Shown here piece after piece: positions 39,482 to 49,879 of a DNA stretch of 64,000 nt. The DNA is from Microbulbifer sp. VAAF005 (GTDB taxonomy: Bacteria > Pseudomonadota > Gammaproteobacteria > Pseudomonadales > Cellvibrionaceae). Under the pieces are notes generated by a model. The model was not told the origin of the DNA and made no database searches. It saw only the letters and a list, made by a program, of their open reading frames with translations. The first letter of the stretch is position 1. Every line of letters starts with the position of its first letter. The stretch covers positions 4,645,001 to 4,709,000 of the forward strand of contig NZ_CP120233.1 of the NCBI RefSeq assembly GCF_030012985.1, read 5' to 3'. The translations under genes and the position numbers were made by a program.

Positions 39482-42132
39482 TTACTTCAGTAACTTGCGT
39501 AACGAATAGAGCGCTTCCAGTGCCTGGCGTGGCGTCAAATCGTCCGGATCAAGCTCCTCAAGGGCATCCACGGCCGGGTGGCTTGGGCTGCCAAACAGAT
39601 CTACCTGCTGGGGGGAACCAGGGCCCGCGGCCATTGGCACAGTGGCTTCTTCCGGCTCCTGTTTGGGGGCCGGTGCAGGCGTAGCAATAGGAGCTGGCAC
39701 ATCTACCGACTGGGCGCCGGCTTCCAATGCTGCCAAGCGCGCGCGGGCCTCGGTCAATACATCACTGGGGATGCCGGCCAGTTTGGCCACCTGCAACCCG
39801 TAACTTTTAGAGGCGGGCCCTTCCTGGATGCGGTGCAGGAAGACAATTCCCTCGCCGTGCTCGGTGGCATCCAAGTGGATGTTGGCGGCCTCAGAGCATT
39901 GGCTGGGCAGGTCAGTCAGTTCAAAGTAATGGGTGGCGAACAGTGTAAAGGCGCGCACTTCCCCTGCCAGGTAGTGGGCACAGGCCCAGGCCAAGGACAG
40001 GCCGTCGTAAGTGCTGGTACCACGGCCAATCTCATCCATCAGTACCAAGCTGTGCTCGGTGGCATTGCGCAGGATATTGGCGGTCTCGGTCATTTCCACC
40101 ATAAAGGTGGAGCGGCCACCGGCCAGGTCATCGGCACTGCCGATGCGAGTGAAGATACGATCGAGCAAGCCGATCTGGGCACTGTCGGCGGGTACGTAAC
40201 TGCCACAGTGGGCCAACAGGGCAATCAATGCTGTCTGGCGCATATAGGTAGATTTACCGCCCATGTTTGGACCGGTAATCACCAACATGCGGCGGTCGTC
40301 GTGCAACTCAATATCGTTGGCCACAAAGGGCTCGTCCAATACCTGCTCCACCACCGGGTGGCGCCCGCCGGTAATATGCAGGCCCGGCTCAGTGCCCAGT
40401 TCTGGGCGGCACAGGCGCAAATCGTCAGCGCGCTCGGCCAAGCATGCCAGCACGTCTAATTCGGAGATACCTGCTGCGGCGGCTTGGAGCTCTGCCAGGG
40501 ACTCATTCAACTGATTGATCAGCTCTTCGTACAATGCCTTTTCACGAGCTAGCGCGCGGCTCTTGGCGGAGAGCGCCTTGTCTTCAAACTCTTTTAGCTC
40601 GGGCGTGATAAAGCGCTCTGCATTTTTCAGAGTCTGGCGGCGAATGTATTCAGCTGGCGCCTTATCGCTTTGCCCGCGACTGATTTCAATAAAGTAGCCG
40701 TGCACCCGGTTGTAACCCACCTTAAGGGTGGGAATACCGGTGCGCTCTTTTTCCCGCTGCTCCAGTTGCACCAGGTAATCGCCGGCGTTTTCACTGATAG
40801 CGCGCAGCTCGTCCAGTTCTTCGTCGTAGCCGGTAGCAATAACGCCACCGTCGCGAATTACTACCGGAGGGTTTTCAATAATGGCATCTTGCAGCAGCTC
40901 TACGGTTTCTGGCCACTCGCCGATCTGGCTGCACAATTCATTCAATAAAGTTGCGTCAGATTCCGCTAACTGTTGCTGGATTTCCGGGAATTGAGCTAGG
41001 GACTGGCCCAGGCGAGCCAAATCGCGAGGACGTGCAGAGCGCAGTGCCAAACGGCCCAGGATTCGCTCCATATCGCCCACAGGTTTGAGGGCATCACGCA
41101 GAGGCTCAAAGCCATAATCAGCAATTAATGCTGCGATAGCATCCTGGCGGTTGCGCAAGGTGGTTAGCTGGCGCAAGGGGTTGTTAAACCAGCGGCGCAG
41201 CAAGCGGCTACCCATAGCGGTTTTACAGCTATCGAAGACCGACAATAGGGTATTGTCATCGCCACCGTTCAGGTTCAGGTCAATCTCCAGATTGCGGCGG
41301 CTGGCACCATCCAAGGCGACTGTCTCATCACCACTTTCCGTCAGCAGGCCGCGAATATGGGGCAGCTCGGTACGCTGGGTGTCCCGTGCGTATTGCAGCA
41401 GGCAGCCGGCAGCGATCACAGCACCGTGCATATGGCTACAACCAAAGGCCTCCAAGTTCATGGTGCCGAATTGCTGGTTGAGCAGACGCAAAGCACTCTC
41501 AAGTTCGAACTCCCAAGGTGCGCGGCGGCGCACGCCCGCGCGGCGCTCGATTTCTGCCGGCAGGCTAAGGTCTTCCGGCGCAAGCAGTTCAGCGGGATTG
41601 TGGCGCTGCACCTGCTCGGCGAGAGCTTCCAGAGTATCTGTTTCCTGAACCACAAAACGACCGGTTGCCAGGTCCAGCAGTGCCAGGCCAAATACATCGC
41701 CCAAGTGTGAAATAGCAGCCAGGAGGTTATCGCGGCGATCGTTGAGAAGTGCCTCGTCGGTGACCGTGCCCGGAGTAACAATACGTACTACCTGGCGCTC
41801 AACCGGCCCCTTGCTAGTGGCGGGATCACCGATTTGTTCACAGATGGCAACGGACACACCAGCTTTAATCAGCCGCGCCAAGTAGCCCTCAGCTGCATGG
41901 TAGGGAATACCGGCCATGGGGATAGGTTCCCCCCGGACTTGCCACGGGCAGTAAGGGTGACATCCAACAGCTCAGCCGCCTTCTTGGCATCATCAAAGAA
42001 CAGCTCGTAAAAGTCCCCCATGCGGTAGAACACCAGCTCTTGGGGGTGCTGGGCCTTGATGCGCATGTATTGCTGCATCATGGGGGTGTGTTCGGGTTTC
42101 GCGGCCTTGGTCTTGTTTGCGGTTTTTGGCAT
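39482..42132 (-). CDS. mutS: DNA mismatch repair protein MutS, frameshifted at a G run (41929-41934)
   Basis: From ATG 42132 the frame gives the MutS mismatch-binding domain start ([30 protein letters not shown], with the Phe-x-Glu motif) and leaves phase after GKSGG. The other frame carries on with [16 protein letters not shown] to the end at 39482. One more G in the six-G run restores a protein of about 880 residues (E. coli 853). The ATPase is intact: Walker [14 protein letters not shown], then [14 protein letters not shown]. The C-terminal end holds the tetramer helix region. A true lesion would make a mutator; an error is more likely given four similar cases nearby. Confidence 0.9.
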
Positions 42133-42931
42133 TTTTTCTAAGAAAATCAGTAAGTTACAAAAGTGTTTGCAAACCCCAAGAGCCCCGCAGGAGTGGCGGC
42201 CGGCTCAGATTGGGGTAGGGGGCAGGTTTCCTCGGGGGCTTAATAAGCAGAAGCGTTCGATCAAATAATGAACGGCAAGCCCAAACCTGATGTTCTTGAA
42301 GCATGCAATCGGGATAGATCTGAACAGAAAGGTCCAGGCCAAAGTTCGAAGGGCTTCTTTATAGGAGGCGCAGAATAGCAGAGTGGGGGGCAAACCACTA
42401 TGGATAGCTTATCAACTGCAAGTGGAATGGCCAGCAGCGACCCGGTGATTTTATGAGAGCGTTGTAGGGAAGCGGGACGTTTTCGTCTTTGAGGTAAGGA
42501 CCGTCACTTTTCTTTGCTCTAAAGAGTCTGCTGCTGATCTCAATAAAAAAGATTCCTGACTCAGTAAGGTCGAGTACTAAGCAAGCCAACTCTTTACGCG
42601 GTAGCGCACCCCTCCAGATGGGACATGTGTGCATAGTAGGCTGATGAAATACAGTACTGCTAACTAAGTCCTGCTTCACATATCAGAATTCAAAAGACGC
42701 TGCTCCTATTTCTGGGGAAAATTCTATAACTTGTTGATTTTTAAAGGATGTGAAAAATGATATAAAGCAGGGAGAGCGCGGAATTATAAAGACGCTGCTT
42801 TATATCTACTTGTTTCGTTTCGTGCCACTCAATGTATTTTTTTGATTTTATTGGGTTTTTAAGCAGGCTTTGATTGAGGACAGTAGAATTATAGAGAAGG
42901 GTGATATGTAGACGCTGCTTTTGAATTAACT
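42133..42931. other. Left flank of the cassette array, no integrase seen
   Basis: About 800 bp between mutS and the first cassette. No integron integrase or remnant motif is recognisable on either strand; a 93-codon minus-strand frame at 42398-42679 has no family resemblance. Three copies of AGACGCTGCT (42695, 42790, 42910) lie here, the last 13 bp before the first recombination point. The right half is AT-rich. Confidence 0.45.
42695..42919 (+). repeat. Three direct repeats of AGACGCTGCT left of the first cassette
   Basis: Copies at 42695-42704, 42790-42799 and 42910-42919, spaced 95 and 120 bp. Bases around them are partly shared (AATTNNAAAGACGCTGCT). attI sites of integrons carry direct repeats bound by IntI near the crossover point, so this could be an attI remnant; inference only. 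Confidence 0.4.
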
Positions 42932-43300
42932 GTTATTGTGGCGGTCATTTTTTAGGTAGTTTGAAGTTGCTGCAAGCACCAATCTCTTCCTGAGCACATT
43001 TCTCCAGAGAGTTTTCCTGCAAGTTGGCACCGCAGTTCCGTTCAAGTGCCTTCGTTTTAAGTCAACAAGTTCTGCAAGTTAGCTGCCGCATTGTGGAGTG
43101 CCAATCAGATAGATAAGTGGTGGAGAAAGTATGGTATTTTTCCCTGTAAATATATCGGGCAGTGGCCAGCCAAAAGTGGCTGGCAGAGAGCAAGAAGGTT
43201 GTTCAGTATGCGCCAGCTATAACCAGGCCAGGCAAGATCGCCCAGCCGGTGGCTGGGCTGGACAGCCTACGCTTCGCTTCGGCTGCCCTTGCTGGCAACG
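42932..43300 (+). other. Integron cassette 1, ORF-less type
   Basis: 368 bp from GTTATTG (42932) to the next GTT (43300). No convincing coding sequence: the only frame (62 codons from 43131) runs through the attC site. Closely related to cassettes 6 and 7, with scattered substitutions. A hairpin GCCAGCC/GGCTGGC lies at 43165-43184. Similar to cassette 8 only in the 3' third. Confidence 0.7.
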
Positions 43301-43306
43301 TTATAG
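43217..43306 (+). other. attC site 1
   Basis: R'' CTATAAC and R' GTTATAG flank imperfectly complementary arms (CAGGCCAGGCAAG against CTTGCTGGCAAC), length 90. R'' first and R' last means the cassettes read rightward. Confidence 0.85.
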
Positions 43307-43315
43307 GGCTAGAAA

Positions 43316-43603
43316 TTGAGCCAAATTCACAAAGACCAAAAATTAAGTGTATATCTGTGGAAATTCATGGTTTGTCTTTTTGTCTCAAGCTTGATTCCCA
43401 TGGCATATGTACTTTGGCCAGTTTCACCAGGGTTAAAGGGAAATTGGTTTGGTGTTGCTGTGGTTTCAGCAGTTTGTTCAGCATTATTGACTGCGGCTTT
43501 ACCGGTAAATAACGCTCGTTACTATGTCCCAAGTAGTGTTGTGGTGGGCGTGTTATTTTATGGGATAATTCAGGGTTACTTATTATACAATGGGGCCCCA
43601 TAA
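43316..43603 (+). CDS. Cassette 2: small membrane protein of unknown function
   Basis: 95 residues from a TTG at 43316, 16 bp after the recombination point; a later start inside is possible. Three hydrophobic stretches (FMVCLFVSSLIPMAYVLW, GVAVVSAVCSALLTAAL, VVVGVLFYGIIQGYLL). Not recognised as a known family. Its stop lies in attC site 2, the normal layout for a cassette gene. Confidence 0.6.
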   Translation: MSQIHKDQKLSVYLWKFMVCLFVSSLIPMAYVLWPVSPGLKGNWFGVAVVSAVCSALLTAALPVNNARYYVPSSVVVGVLFYGIIQGYLLYNGAP

Positions 43604-43708
43604 CTAGGCCAAGCAGGCTCGCCCAGCCCCTGTGGGGCTAGGCTGGACAGCCTACGCGGCGCGCTTCGCACGCAAACGCTCCGGCCGCCCCTGTTGGCAA
43701 CGTTATGC
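43598..43708 (+). other. attC site 2
   Basis: R'' CCATAAC and R' GTTATGC; arms TAGGCCAAGCAGG and CCTGTTGGCAAC pair. 111 bp, with an extra GC-rich central hairpin. Confidence 0.85.
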
Positions 43709-43738
43709 ATCTATACCGATAAGTGAGTAATCTCAAAA

Positions 43739-44161
43739 ATGTCGATGGAATTGTTTATCTTTCTTGCTTTGGATGTTCCGTTGGAAACAAACAATCTAAA
43801 TGAAGTGGCGAAGAATCTAGAGCCACGAGTCGTCTATGAAGAAAACGTTAATCTCGAAAAGCATAGCGGATTCTTGCCAGTAACCTTGAGAGGAAGTAAA
43901 TCTGGTGTGGAAACGTACAGTATTGACTATTCAAGTCTAGAAAATTATCTACCAAAAAATGAGAGTTTAAGCTCCTCAAACACAAAGGTTTTGCAGCTGC
44001 GCTGGGGTAGTAGTCCAGAGGAGAGCGTCGTTGCATTCTATACTGCTTCATTGCTCTCAACTCACTTCAATGGTGTGGTTTTTGATCCTATGAGTGGTGT
44101 GTATCTAAATGAAAACCAGGTGCGCCAGGCGCTATCGACCTTCAGCGAAGGCCCGGAGTAA
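43739..44161 (+). CDS. Cassette 3: hypothetical protein
   Basis: 140 residues, mildly acidic, no signal peptide or membrane segment. ATG at 43739, 37 bp after the recombination point. A stretch VLQLRWGSSPEESVVAFYTASLLSTHFNGVVFDPMSG suggests a mixed alpha/beta fold. Family not recognised. It ends just before the attC site that was hit by the first IS110-type element. Confidence 0.6.
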   Translation: MSMELFIFLALDVPLETNNLNEVAKNLEPRVVYEENVNLEKHSGFLPVTLRGSKSGVETYSIDYSSLENYLPKNESLSSSNTKVLQLRWGSSPEESVVAFYTASLLSTHFNGVVFDPMSGVYLNENQVRQALSTFSEGPE

Positions 44162-44201
44162 CGCCATGCATAACAAGTGACTATGGTTACTCGTCAAGTT
44201 T

Positions 44202-45371
<1,170 letters not shown>

Positions 45372-45487
45372 CAGCGGCAGAGCGACAGCCAAAGCTACGC
45401 ACATTTTGTGTTACTCGCTGGCGCTCAAACATTAACACAAAATGCGCTCCGCGCTGGCTGCGCCTGCGCTGGGCGTTAAGCGATCCC

Positions 45488-45883
45488 ATGAAAGAAATTA
45501 CGTTTGAAACTGATGTTTTCAATCTTACTGAAGAGAAGGATAACTTTATCAATCCTTGCTGCTTTGGCGAAGATGCTGCTGACTGGTTTAAACCTCAAAT
45601 GGAATCAGCCGGCATTGAGGTTCTTGATACCTACCAGGAGGATTGGGGCTGGGAAATCAGCTGTTCTTTCAAAGGTAATAAATACTTTATAGGCCTTGGT
45701 GGCACACCAGAGACTGAGGGTAAGAATAATGGTGAGTGGCGTGTTATGGTCACAAAGCCTCGCTCTATTGTCCAGGTGCTTACGGGAAAAAATAAGCTTT
45801 CAGACGAAGAATCAATATTAGGTGTTTTGTCTGGAATCATTACAAAAGCGGGGTTTAGTAATGTGTCCACCTGTAGCGCTTAA
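45488..45883 (+). CDS. Cassette 4: hypothetical protein
   Basis: 131 residues, acidic, soluble. ATG at 45488 only 13 bp after the recombination point, with no clear ribosome-binding site. Contains GWEISCSFKGNKYFIGLGG and SDEESILGVLSGIITKAGF. Family not recognised. Its TAA lies within the R'' box of attC site 4. Confidence 0.65.
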   Translation: MKEITFETDVFNLTEEKDNFINPCCFGEDAADWFKPQMESAGIEVLDTYQEDWGWEISCSFKGNKYFIGLGGTPETEGKNNGEWRVMVTKPRSIVQVLTGKNKLSDEESILGVLSGIITKAGFSNVSTCSA

Positions 45884-45967
45884 CAAGGGCCAGCACAATC
45901 GCCAAATGCGAAAAACGCATTTGGCTGGACTCGCGAAAAGCGCTCGCCTGTGTGGCCGGCGTTAAGT
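45878..45967 (+). other. attC site 4
   Basis: R'' GCTTAAC and R' GTTAAGT; arms AAGGGCCAGCAC and GTGTGGCCGGC pair. 90 bp with an inner AAATGCG/CGCATTT hairpin. Confidence 0.88.
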
Positions 45968-45976
45968 GATACAGGC

Positions 45977-46258
45977 ATGAAAAGTTTTTTATTAATCTTA
46001 ATGTTCGTACCGTCAATTCTATTGGCTCAAGACAGATATAAATGTGCCGATTTTATAGATACTGAGAAAAAGGCGATTAGCTGTGCTATGTGGCATTCTA
46101 GAGTTATCTCTGAACTTTCGATAAGCGGATACAAATTTAAGGCTATTGAGACCGAGGGCAATTGGACTGTTGAGCATACTAATTTAGACCCAAGTGGCTC
46201 CACCTATATTGTGTCCATAAATCACAATGGTGAACTAATTGAACTTAATAGCAAGTAA
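45977..46258 (+). CDS. Cassette 5: small secreted protein
   Basis: 93 residues with a signal peptide (MKSFLLILMFVPSILLAQ). The mature part has two Cys (KCADF and ISCAMWH) that could form a disulfide in the periplasm. ATG 15 bp after the recombination point. Family not recognised. Confidence 0.65.
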   Translation: MKSFLLILMFVPSILLAQDRYKCADFIDTEKKAISCAMWHSRVISELSISGYKFKAIETEGNWTVEHTNLDPSGSTYIVSINHNGELIELNSK

Positions 46259-46261
46259 ATC

Positions 46262-46339
46262 ACTTAACCAGTGCAGGCAAAATCGCCCTCAATCGGGCTG
46301 GACGTCGCTGACGCTCCGCCTTTGCTGCAAGCGTTATTG
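46262..46339 (+). other. attC site 5
   Basis: R'' ACTTAAC and R' GTTATTG; arms CAGTGCAGGCAAA and TTTGCTGCAAGC pair. 78 bp. Confidence 0.85.
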
Positions 46340-47069
46340 TGGCGGTCATTTTTTAGGTGGTTTGAAGTTGCTGCAAGCACCAATCTCTTCCTGAGCACAT
46401 TTCTTCAGAGAGTTTTCCTGCAAGTTGGCACCGCAGTTCCGTTCAAGTGCCTTCGTTTAAAGCCAACAAGTTCTGCAAGCTAGCTGCAGCATTGTAGAGT
46501 GCCAGTCAGTTAGTTAACCGGTGGGGAAAGTATGGTATTTTTCCAAGTAAATTTATCGGGCAGTGGCCAGCCAACGTTGGCTGGCAAAGAGCAAGTAGGT
46601 TGTTCTGTGCGCGCCAGCTATAACCAGGCCAGGCAAGATCGCCCAGCCGGAGGCTGGGCTGGACAGCCTACGCTCCGCTTCGGCTGCCCTTGCTGGCAAC
46701 GTTATTGTGGCGGTCATTTTTTAGGTGGTTTGAAGTTGCTGCAAGCACCAATCTCTTCCTGAGCACATTTCTTCAGAGAGTTTTCCTGCAAGTTGGCACC
46801 GCAGTTCCGTTCAAGTGCCTTCGTTTAAAGCCAACAAGTTCTGCAAGCTAGCTGCAGCATTGTAGAGTGCCAGTCAGTTAGTTAACCGGTGGGGAAAGTA
46901 TGGTATTTTTCCAAGTAAATTTATCGGGCAGTGGCCAGCCAACGTTGGCTGGCAAAGAGCAAGTAGGTTGTTCTGTGCGCGCCAGCTATAACCAGGCCAG
47001 GCAAGATCGCCCAGCCGGAGGCTGGGCTGGACAGCCTACGCTCCGCTTCGGCTGCCCTTGCTGGCAACG
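46334..47069 (+). repeat. Cassettes 6 and 7: identical 368-bp cassettes in tandem
   Basis: 46334-46701 and 46702-47069 look identical base for base. Each begins TTATTGTGGCGG and ends at attC. No believable gene: the only sizeable frame (from 46532 or 46900) reads through attC into the next cassette. A perfect 20-bp palindrome (GCCAGCCAACGTTGGCTGGC) lies at 46566-46585 and 46934-46953. Identity implies a recent duplication or re-insertion. Confidence 0.85.
46618..46707 (+). other. attC site 6
   Basis: R'' CTATAAC, R' GTTATTG, arms as in attC site 1. 90 bp. Confidence 0.87.
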
Positions 47070-47075
47070 TTATTG
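46986..47075 (+). other. attC site 7
   Basis: Identical copy of attC site 6, offset 368 bp. Confidence 0.87.
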
Positions 47076-47443
47076 TGGCGGTCGGTTTTATTGATTTTTC
47101 GTGGTAACTGAAGGTTTCGTGCCACTAAATAGCATCTGGTATTGAGCAATTTTGCTGATTGCTATTCAGGCAGTTTCGCTCCAAGAGTGTTCGCTCGGGT
47201 GTTGTAAAAAGAGGCAGTCCGCTGCAATTTCGCGGATTGCCAGTAAGATAGGAATTGGTTAGGGAAAGTGCGGTATTCTTCCCTCGTAAATATTGGGCAG
47301 CGGCCAGCCAAACTATGGCTGGCAAAGTGCTAGTAGTCGGTCCCGAGCGCGCCAGCCATAACCAGGCTAGGCAAGCTCGCCCAACCCCTTCGGGGCTGGG
47401 CTGGACAGCCTACGCTCTGCTTCGGCTGCCCTTGCTGGCAACG
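47070..47443 (+). other. Integron cassette 8, divergent ORF-less type
   Basis: 374 bp. Shares only its first 15 bases and about 110 bp before attC with cassettes 1, 6 and 7. The shared part keeps the GTATTYTTCCC...GTAAAT box and the hairpin GCCAGCCA/TGGCTGGC (47303-47323) with a different loop. Reading frames are not conserved between the types, which argues for an RNA or DNA function. Confidence 0.65.
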
Positions 47444-47449
47444 TTAACT
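47357..47449 (+). other. attC site 8
   Basis: R'' CCATAAC, R' GTTAACT, arms CAGGCTAGGCAAG and CTTGCTGGCAAC. 93 bp. Confidence 0.87.
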
Positions 47450-47461
47450 GTTGTACGCACT

Positions 47462-47776
47462 ATGAGACTTTTTACTGATTTTTATACAAAGGTTGCACTT
47501 AAGCTTTATCCATTCCGGTGGTTATTAGTTGTGTCCTTTTTTCTTCCTTTTATAGGTTGGTCTCCTGTCTCGACGGCATTGCTGGTAATGCTGTGGGTGT
47601 GGACCAATTTAGGGCTGTTTATTGTTTTAACTTATGGGCCTATAAACCATTTTGAGGGTTCTATTATATGGAGTGATGGGTGGCGGCCTATAGCTTGGAT
47701 TTTCCTAATCCCCATCCTACTGGGAGCCTTGGCTGCAACAGTTCTAATTCCATATGTTCTTGTACACATTAGTTAA
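47462..47776 (+). CDS. Cassette 9: small membrane protein
   Basis: 104 residues from ATG 47462, 19 bp after the recombination point. Three hydrophobic stretches (WLLVVSFFLPFIGW, TALLVMLWVWTNLGLFIVL, WIFLIPILLGALAATVLIPYVL). Family not recognised. The longer in-frame reading from 47255 runs backwards through attC and is not used. Confidence 0.62.
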   Translation: MRLFTDFYTKVALKLYPFRWLLVVSFFLPFIGWSPVSTALLVMLWVWTNLGLFIVLTYGPINHFEGSIIWSDGWRPIAWIFLIPILLGALAATVLIPYVLVHIS

Positions 47777-47854
47777 CAAACCGCAGCAGGCGCTCCCGTT
47801 GGTCGCTGGGACAGCCAAAACGCTGCGCTTATTTGTCCGCCCCTGTGCGGGGCG

Positions 47855-49328
47855 CTAAGTTTTATACACAAGTTTTTCCGGTTTTATTATGTAAATCAAT
47901 AAGTTACAGTTTGACCTGGCATGAATTACAGATTTGATTGGATAATTATGCAGGACTGGGTCATGGAGGAAGTAAAAAATCAGGTTATGGGTGATACACG
48001 TTTGAATAAGCGCTTGTCCAATATTCTTAGTAGTTTAAGTTCAGATCCAAAGAATAGCATTCCCTGTGCAAACAAAACTTGGGCAGAAACGTTTGCAGCT
48101 TATCGCTTTATCGAAAATGATAAAGTCAATTTTGATTCTATTATGAGCGGCCATAAATCGGCAACTCTTGAGAGAATCAAGGCGCAGCCCGTTGTTCTTA
48201 TCCCTCAAGATACCACCTTTCTAAATTTTGCCACTGACTTAGAAAGTAAAGAGATGGGAACACTTAGGCGGAAAGAGACCAATCAGCAACTCTTGCACAC
48301 CTCCATCGCTATAACGCCATCAAGAGTTAACTTGGGTGTTGTTGAGGGTAGTATGTGGCAGAGAGACAAGGAATCAAGCTCTAATTCCCGTTATACCAAG
48401 TCGATAAAGAATAAGGAGAGTCGACGCTGGCTAGACCATTACGAAACGGCTTGTCAGATACAGGAGCGTTGCCCTGAAAGTACAATTGTGAGTATTGCTG
48501 ATAGAGAGGGTGATATTCATGAGTGGTTTCAACTGGCTGAAGATCAAAGTGAACAGCGGCGGGCGAGCTATATCGTTCGAGCTAAGGCCAATCGCACTTT
48601 AGAGCTCGATGGAGAAGAAACGGTTTTGCTTTGGGATCATACGAATGAGCAGAAATCTGTTGGTCTATACACGGTAGATATTCCCAAACGGAATGGTGAA
48701 TCTGGAAGAAAAGCCAAAGTCAGTGTATCCACTACTGAGATACGGCTACTTGGGAAAGGAAAATCTAAACGACCACTTTCTCTCTATGCTGTATTGGCTA
48801 AAGAATTAAACCCACCAGAGGGTGAAAAAGGCATTGAGTGGATGCTGTTAACTGATCTTCCAGTTGAAGACTTTAAGCAGGCAAGGGTCATCATTGAGTG
48901 GTATCGAAGCCGGTGGGAAATTGAAACCTATTTTCGGGTGGTGAAAGGCGGATGCCAGATAGAAAGTAACCGTTTTAGAACAGAGCAGCGCATGTTGAAC
49001 TGCATTGCGATCTATATGATTATTGGATGGCGGCTACATTCGATAACTACGCATGCACGAAGAGTTCCTGACGCACCGTGTACAAGTGCCTACTCTGAAA
49101 AAGAATGGCGTATGATATGGATGATGCGAGATAAAACTACTCCACCAAATGAACCCCCAAGCATGAGGGAGATAACCCGTATGTTGGCAGGTTTAGGAGG
49201 TTTTTTGGGGCGTAAAGGGGATGGCGAGCCAGGAGTTAAAACCGTTTGGCAGGGATACACCAAGCTACTTCATTATATAGAGGCAGCAGAAACTCTAAAT
49301 GGACTTAAATAATGTGTATAAAACACAG
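47855..49328 (+). mobile_element. IS4-family insertion sequence
   Basis: 1474 bp. Inverted repeats CTAAGTTTTATACACA (left) and TGTGTATAAAACACAG (right), 14 of 16 matching. Flanked by an 8-bp direct repeat GCGGGGCG (47847-47854 and 49329-49336). Inserted in the R' box of attC site 9, in the same orientation as the cassettes. Confidence 0.9.
47921..49312 (+). CDS. IS4 family transposase (Tn5-like)
   Basis: 463 residues. N-terminal DNA-binding domain (GDTRLNKRLSNILSSL ... CANKTWAETFAAYRFIEND) typical of Tn5/IS4 transposases. DDE residues: Asp in LIPQDTTFLNF, Asp in SIADREGDIHEWF, and Glu in the YREK signature YRSRWEIETYFRVVK (Y-2-R-3-E-6-K). A dimerisation domain follows. Apparently intact. Start at 47921; ATG 47948 (MQDWVMEEV) is an alternative. 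Confidence 0.93.
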   Translation: MNYRFDWIIMQDWVMEEVKNQVMGDTRLNKRLSNILSSLSSDPKNSIPCANKTWAETFAAYRFIENDKVNFDSIMSGHKSATLERIKAQPVVLIPQDTTFLNFATDLESKEMGTLRRKETNQQLLHTSIAITPSRVNLGVVEGSMWQRDKESSSNSRYTKSIKNKESRRWLDHYETACQIQERCPESTIVSIADREGDIHEWFQLAEDQSEQRRASYIVRAKANRTLELDGEETVLLWDHTNEQKSVGLYTVDIPKRNGESGRKAKVSVSTTEIRLLGKGKSKRPLSLYAVLAKELNPPEGEKGIEWMLLTDLPVEDFKQARVIIEWYRSRWEIETYFRVVKGGCQIESNRFRTEQRMLNCIAIYMIIGWRLHSITTHARRVPDAPCTSAYSEKEWRMIWMMRDKTTPPNEPPSMREITRMLAGLGGFLGRKGDGEPGVKTVWQGYTKLLHYIEAAETLNGLK

Positions 49329-49348
49329 GCGGGGCGTTATGCATCACC

Positions 49349-49759
49349 ATGATTAAAGATATCGAGATTAAAAAATTACCACCTGAGATAAAAGTGTGTG
49401 GTATGGCAATTAAACCTGTTCGCGGAGTAACCGAAGAGGGAAAAACTATATATGAAAAAGATGTGCAGATTGAGCTAAAAAACATAGGAGGAAAAGCTCT
49501 ATCCTTTGTTGACTGCAATCTTTCTTACTATGATGCTCAGGGCGAGTTTATAGGGTGTGATTCAGATGGAAGTCTTTCATTAGTTAAGCCAAATGAAAGT
49601 GTATTTGTTTCTATCCCTATGCTTAGCCCAAGTAATACTTCTAAAAAACTCTTAGAAGTTAGTATTCAAACTGCAGAAGGTATTTTTAGTAAGTATATTT
49701 CATGGGTTTTTCTAACAGGTGCGTTAGTATTTTTGGTTTATCAAAATTATTCAGCTTAA
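49349..49759 (+). CDS. Cassette 10: tail-anchored protein with a beta-sandwich-like domain
   Basis: 136 residues. Residues 10-110 look like an FxLYD/DUF-type beta sandwich (VQIELKNIGGKALSFVDCNLSYYDAQGEFIG), and a C-terminal hydrophobic helix (WVFLTGALVFLVY) could anchor it. ATG 13 bp after the recombination point. Specific family not established. Confidence 0.6.
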   Translation: MIKDIEIKKLPPEIKVCGMAIKPVRGVTEEGKTIYEKDVQIELKNIGGKALSFVDCNLSYYDAQGEFIGCDSDGSLSLVKPNESVFVSIPMLSPSNTSKKLLEVSIQTAEGIFSKYISWVFLTGALVFLVYQNYSA

Positions 49760-49762
49760 TAT

Positions 49763-49876
49763 ACATAACAAGGCGTTCAAATTCGTTCTGCATCGTTGGT
49801 GCTCCACCGGACACAAAAAGCCATGGCATATTTCACTTTGCCACAACTTTTTGTGCCGTTTAGCTTGGCGTTAAGT
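49763..49876 (+). other. attC site 10
   Basis: R'' ACATAAC, R' GTTAAGT; inner arms GGACACAAAAAG and CTTTTTGTGCC pair. 114 bp. Same subfamily as attC site 13. Confidence 0.85.
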
Positions 49877-49879
49877 TTT

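Larger units (their letters stand above)
47771..49342 (+). other. attC site 9, R' box split by an IS4-family element
   Basis: R'' AGTTAAC at 47771. The arm ends CCCTGTGCGGGGCG at 47854 and the rest of R' (TTATGC) resumes at 49337. Restored R' is GTTATGC. Confidence 0.82.

Noticed and set aside
41929..41934. mutS G-run as a phase-variation switch
   Set aside because: Tempting, but four other genes nearby show the same homopolymer defect, so error is more likely than a specific switch.
42398..42679. 93-codon minus-strand frame as an integrase remnant
   Set aside because: No tyrosine-recombinase boxes or IntI-specific region can be seen in it.
46532..47094. Frames of 76 and 64 codons in cassettes 6 and 7 (and 62 codons in cassette 1)
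   Set aside because: They run through the attC site into the next cassette and are not preserved in the homologous part of cassette 8.
47255..47461. N-terminal extension of the cassette 9 protein
   Set aside because: It lies in the preceding cassette and its attC site; ATG 47462 fits the cassette layout.
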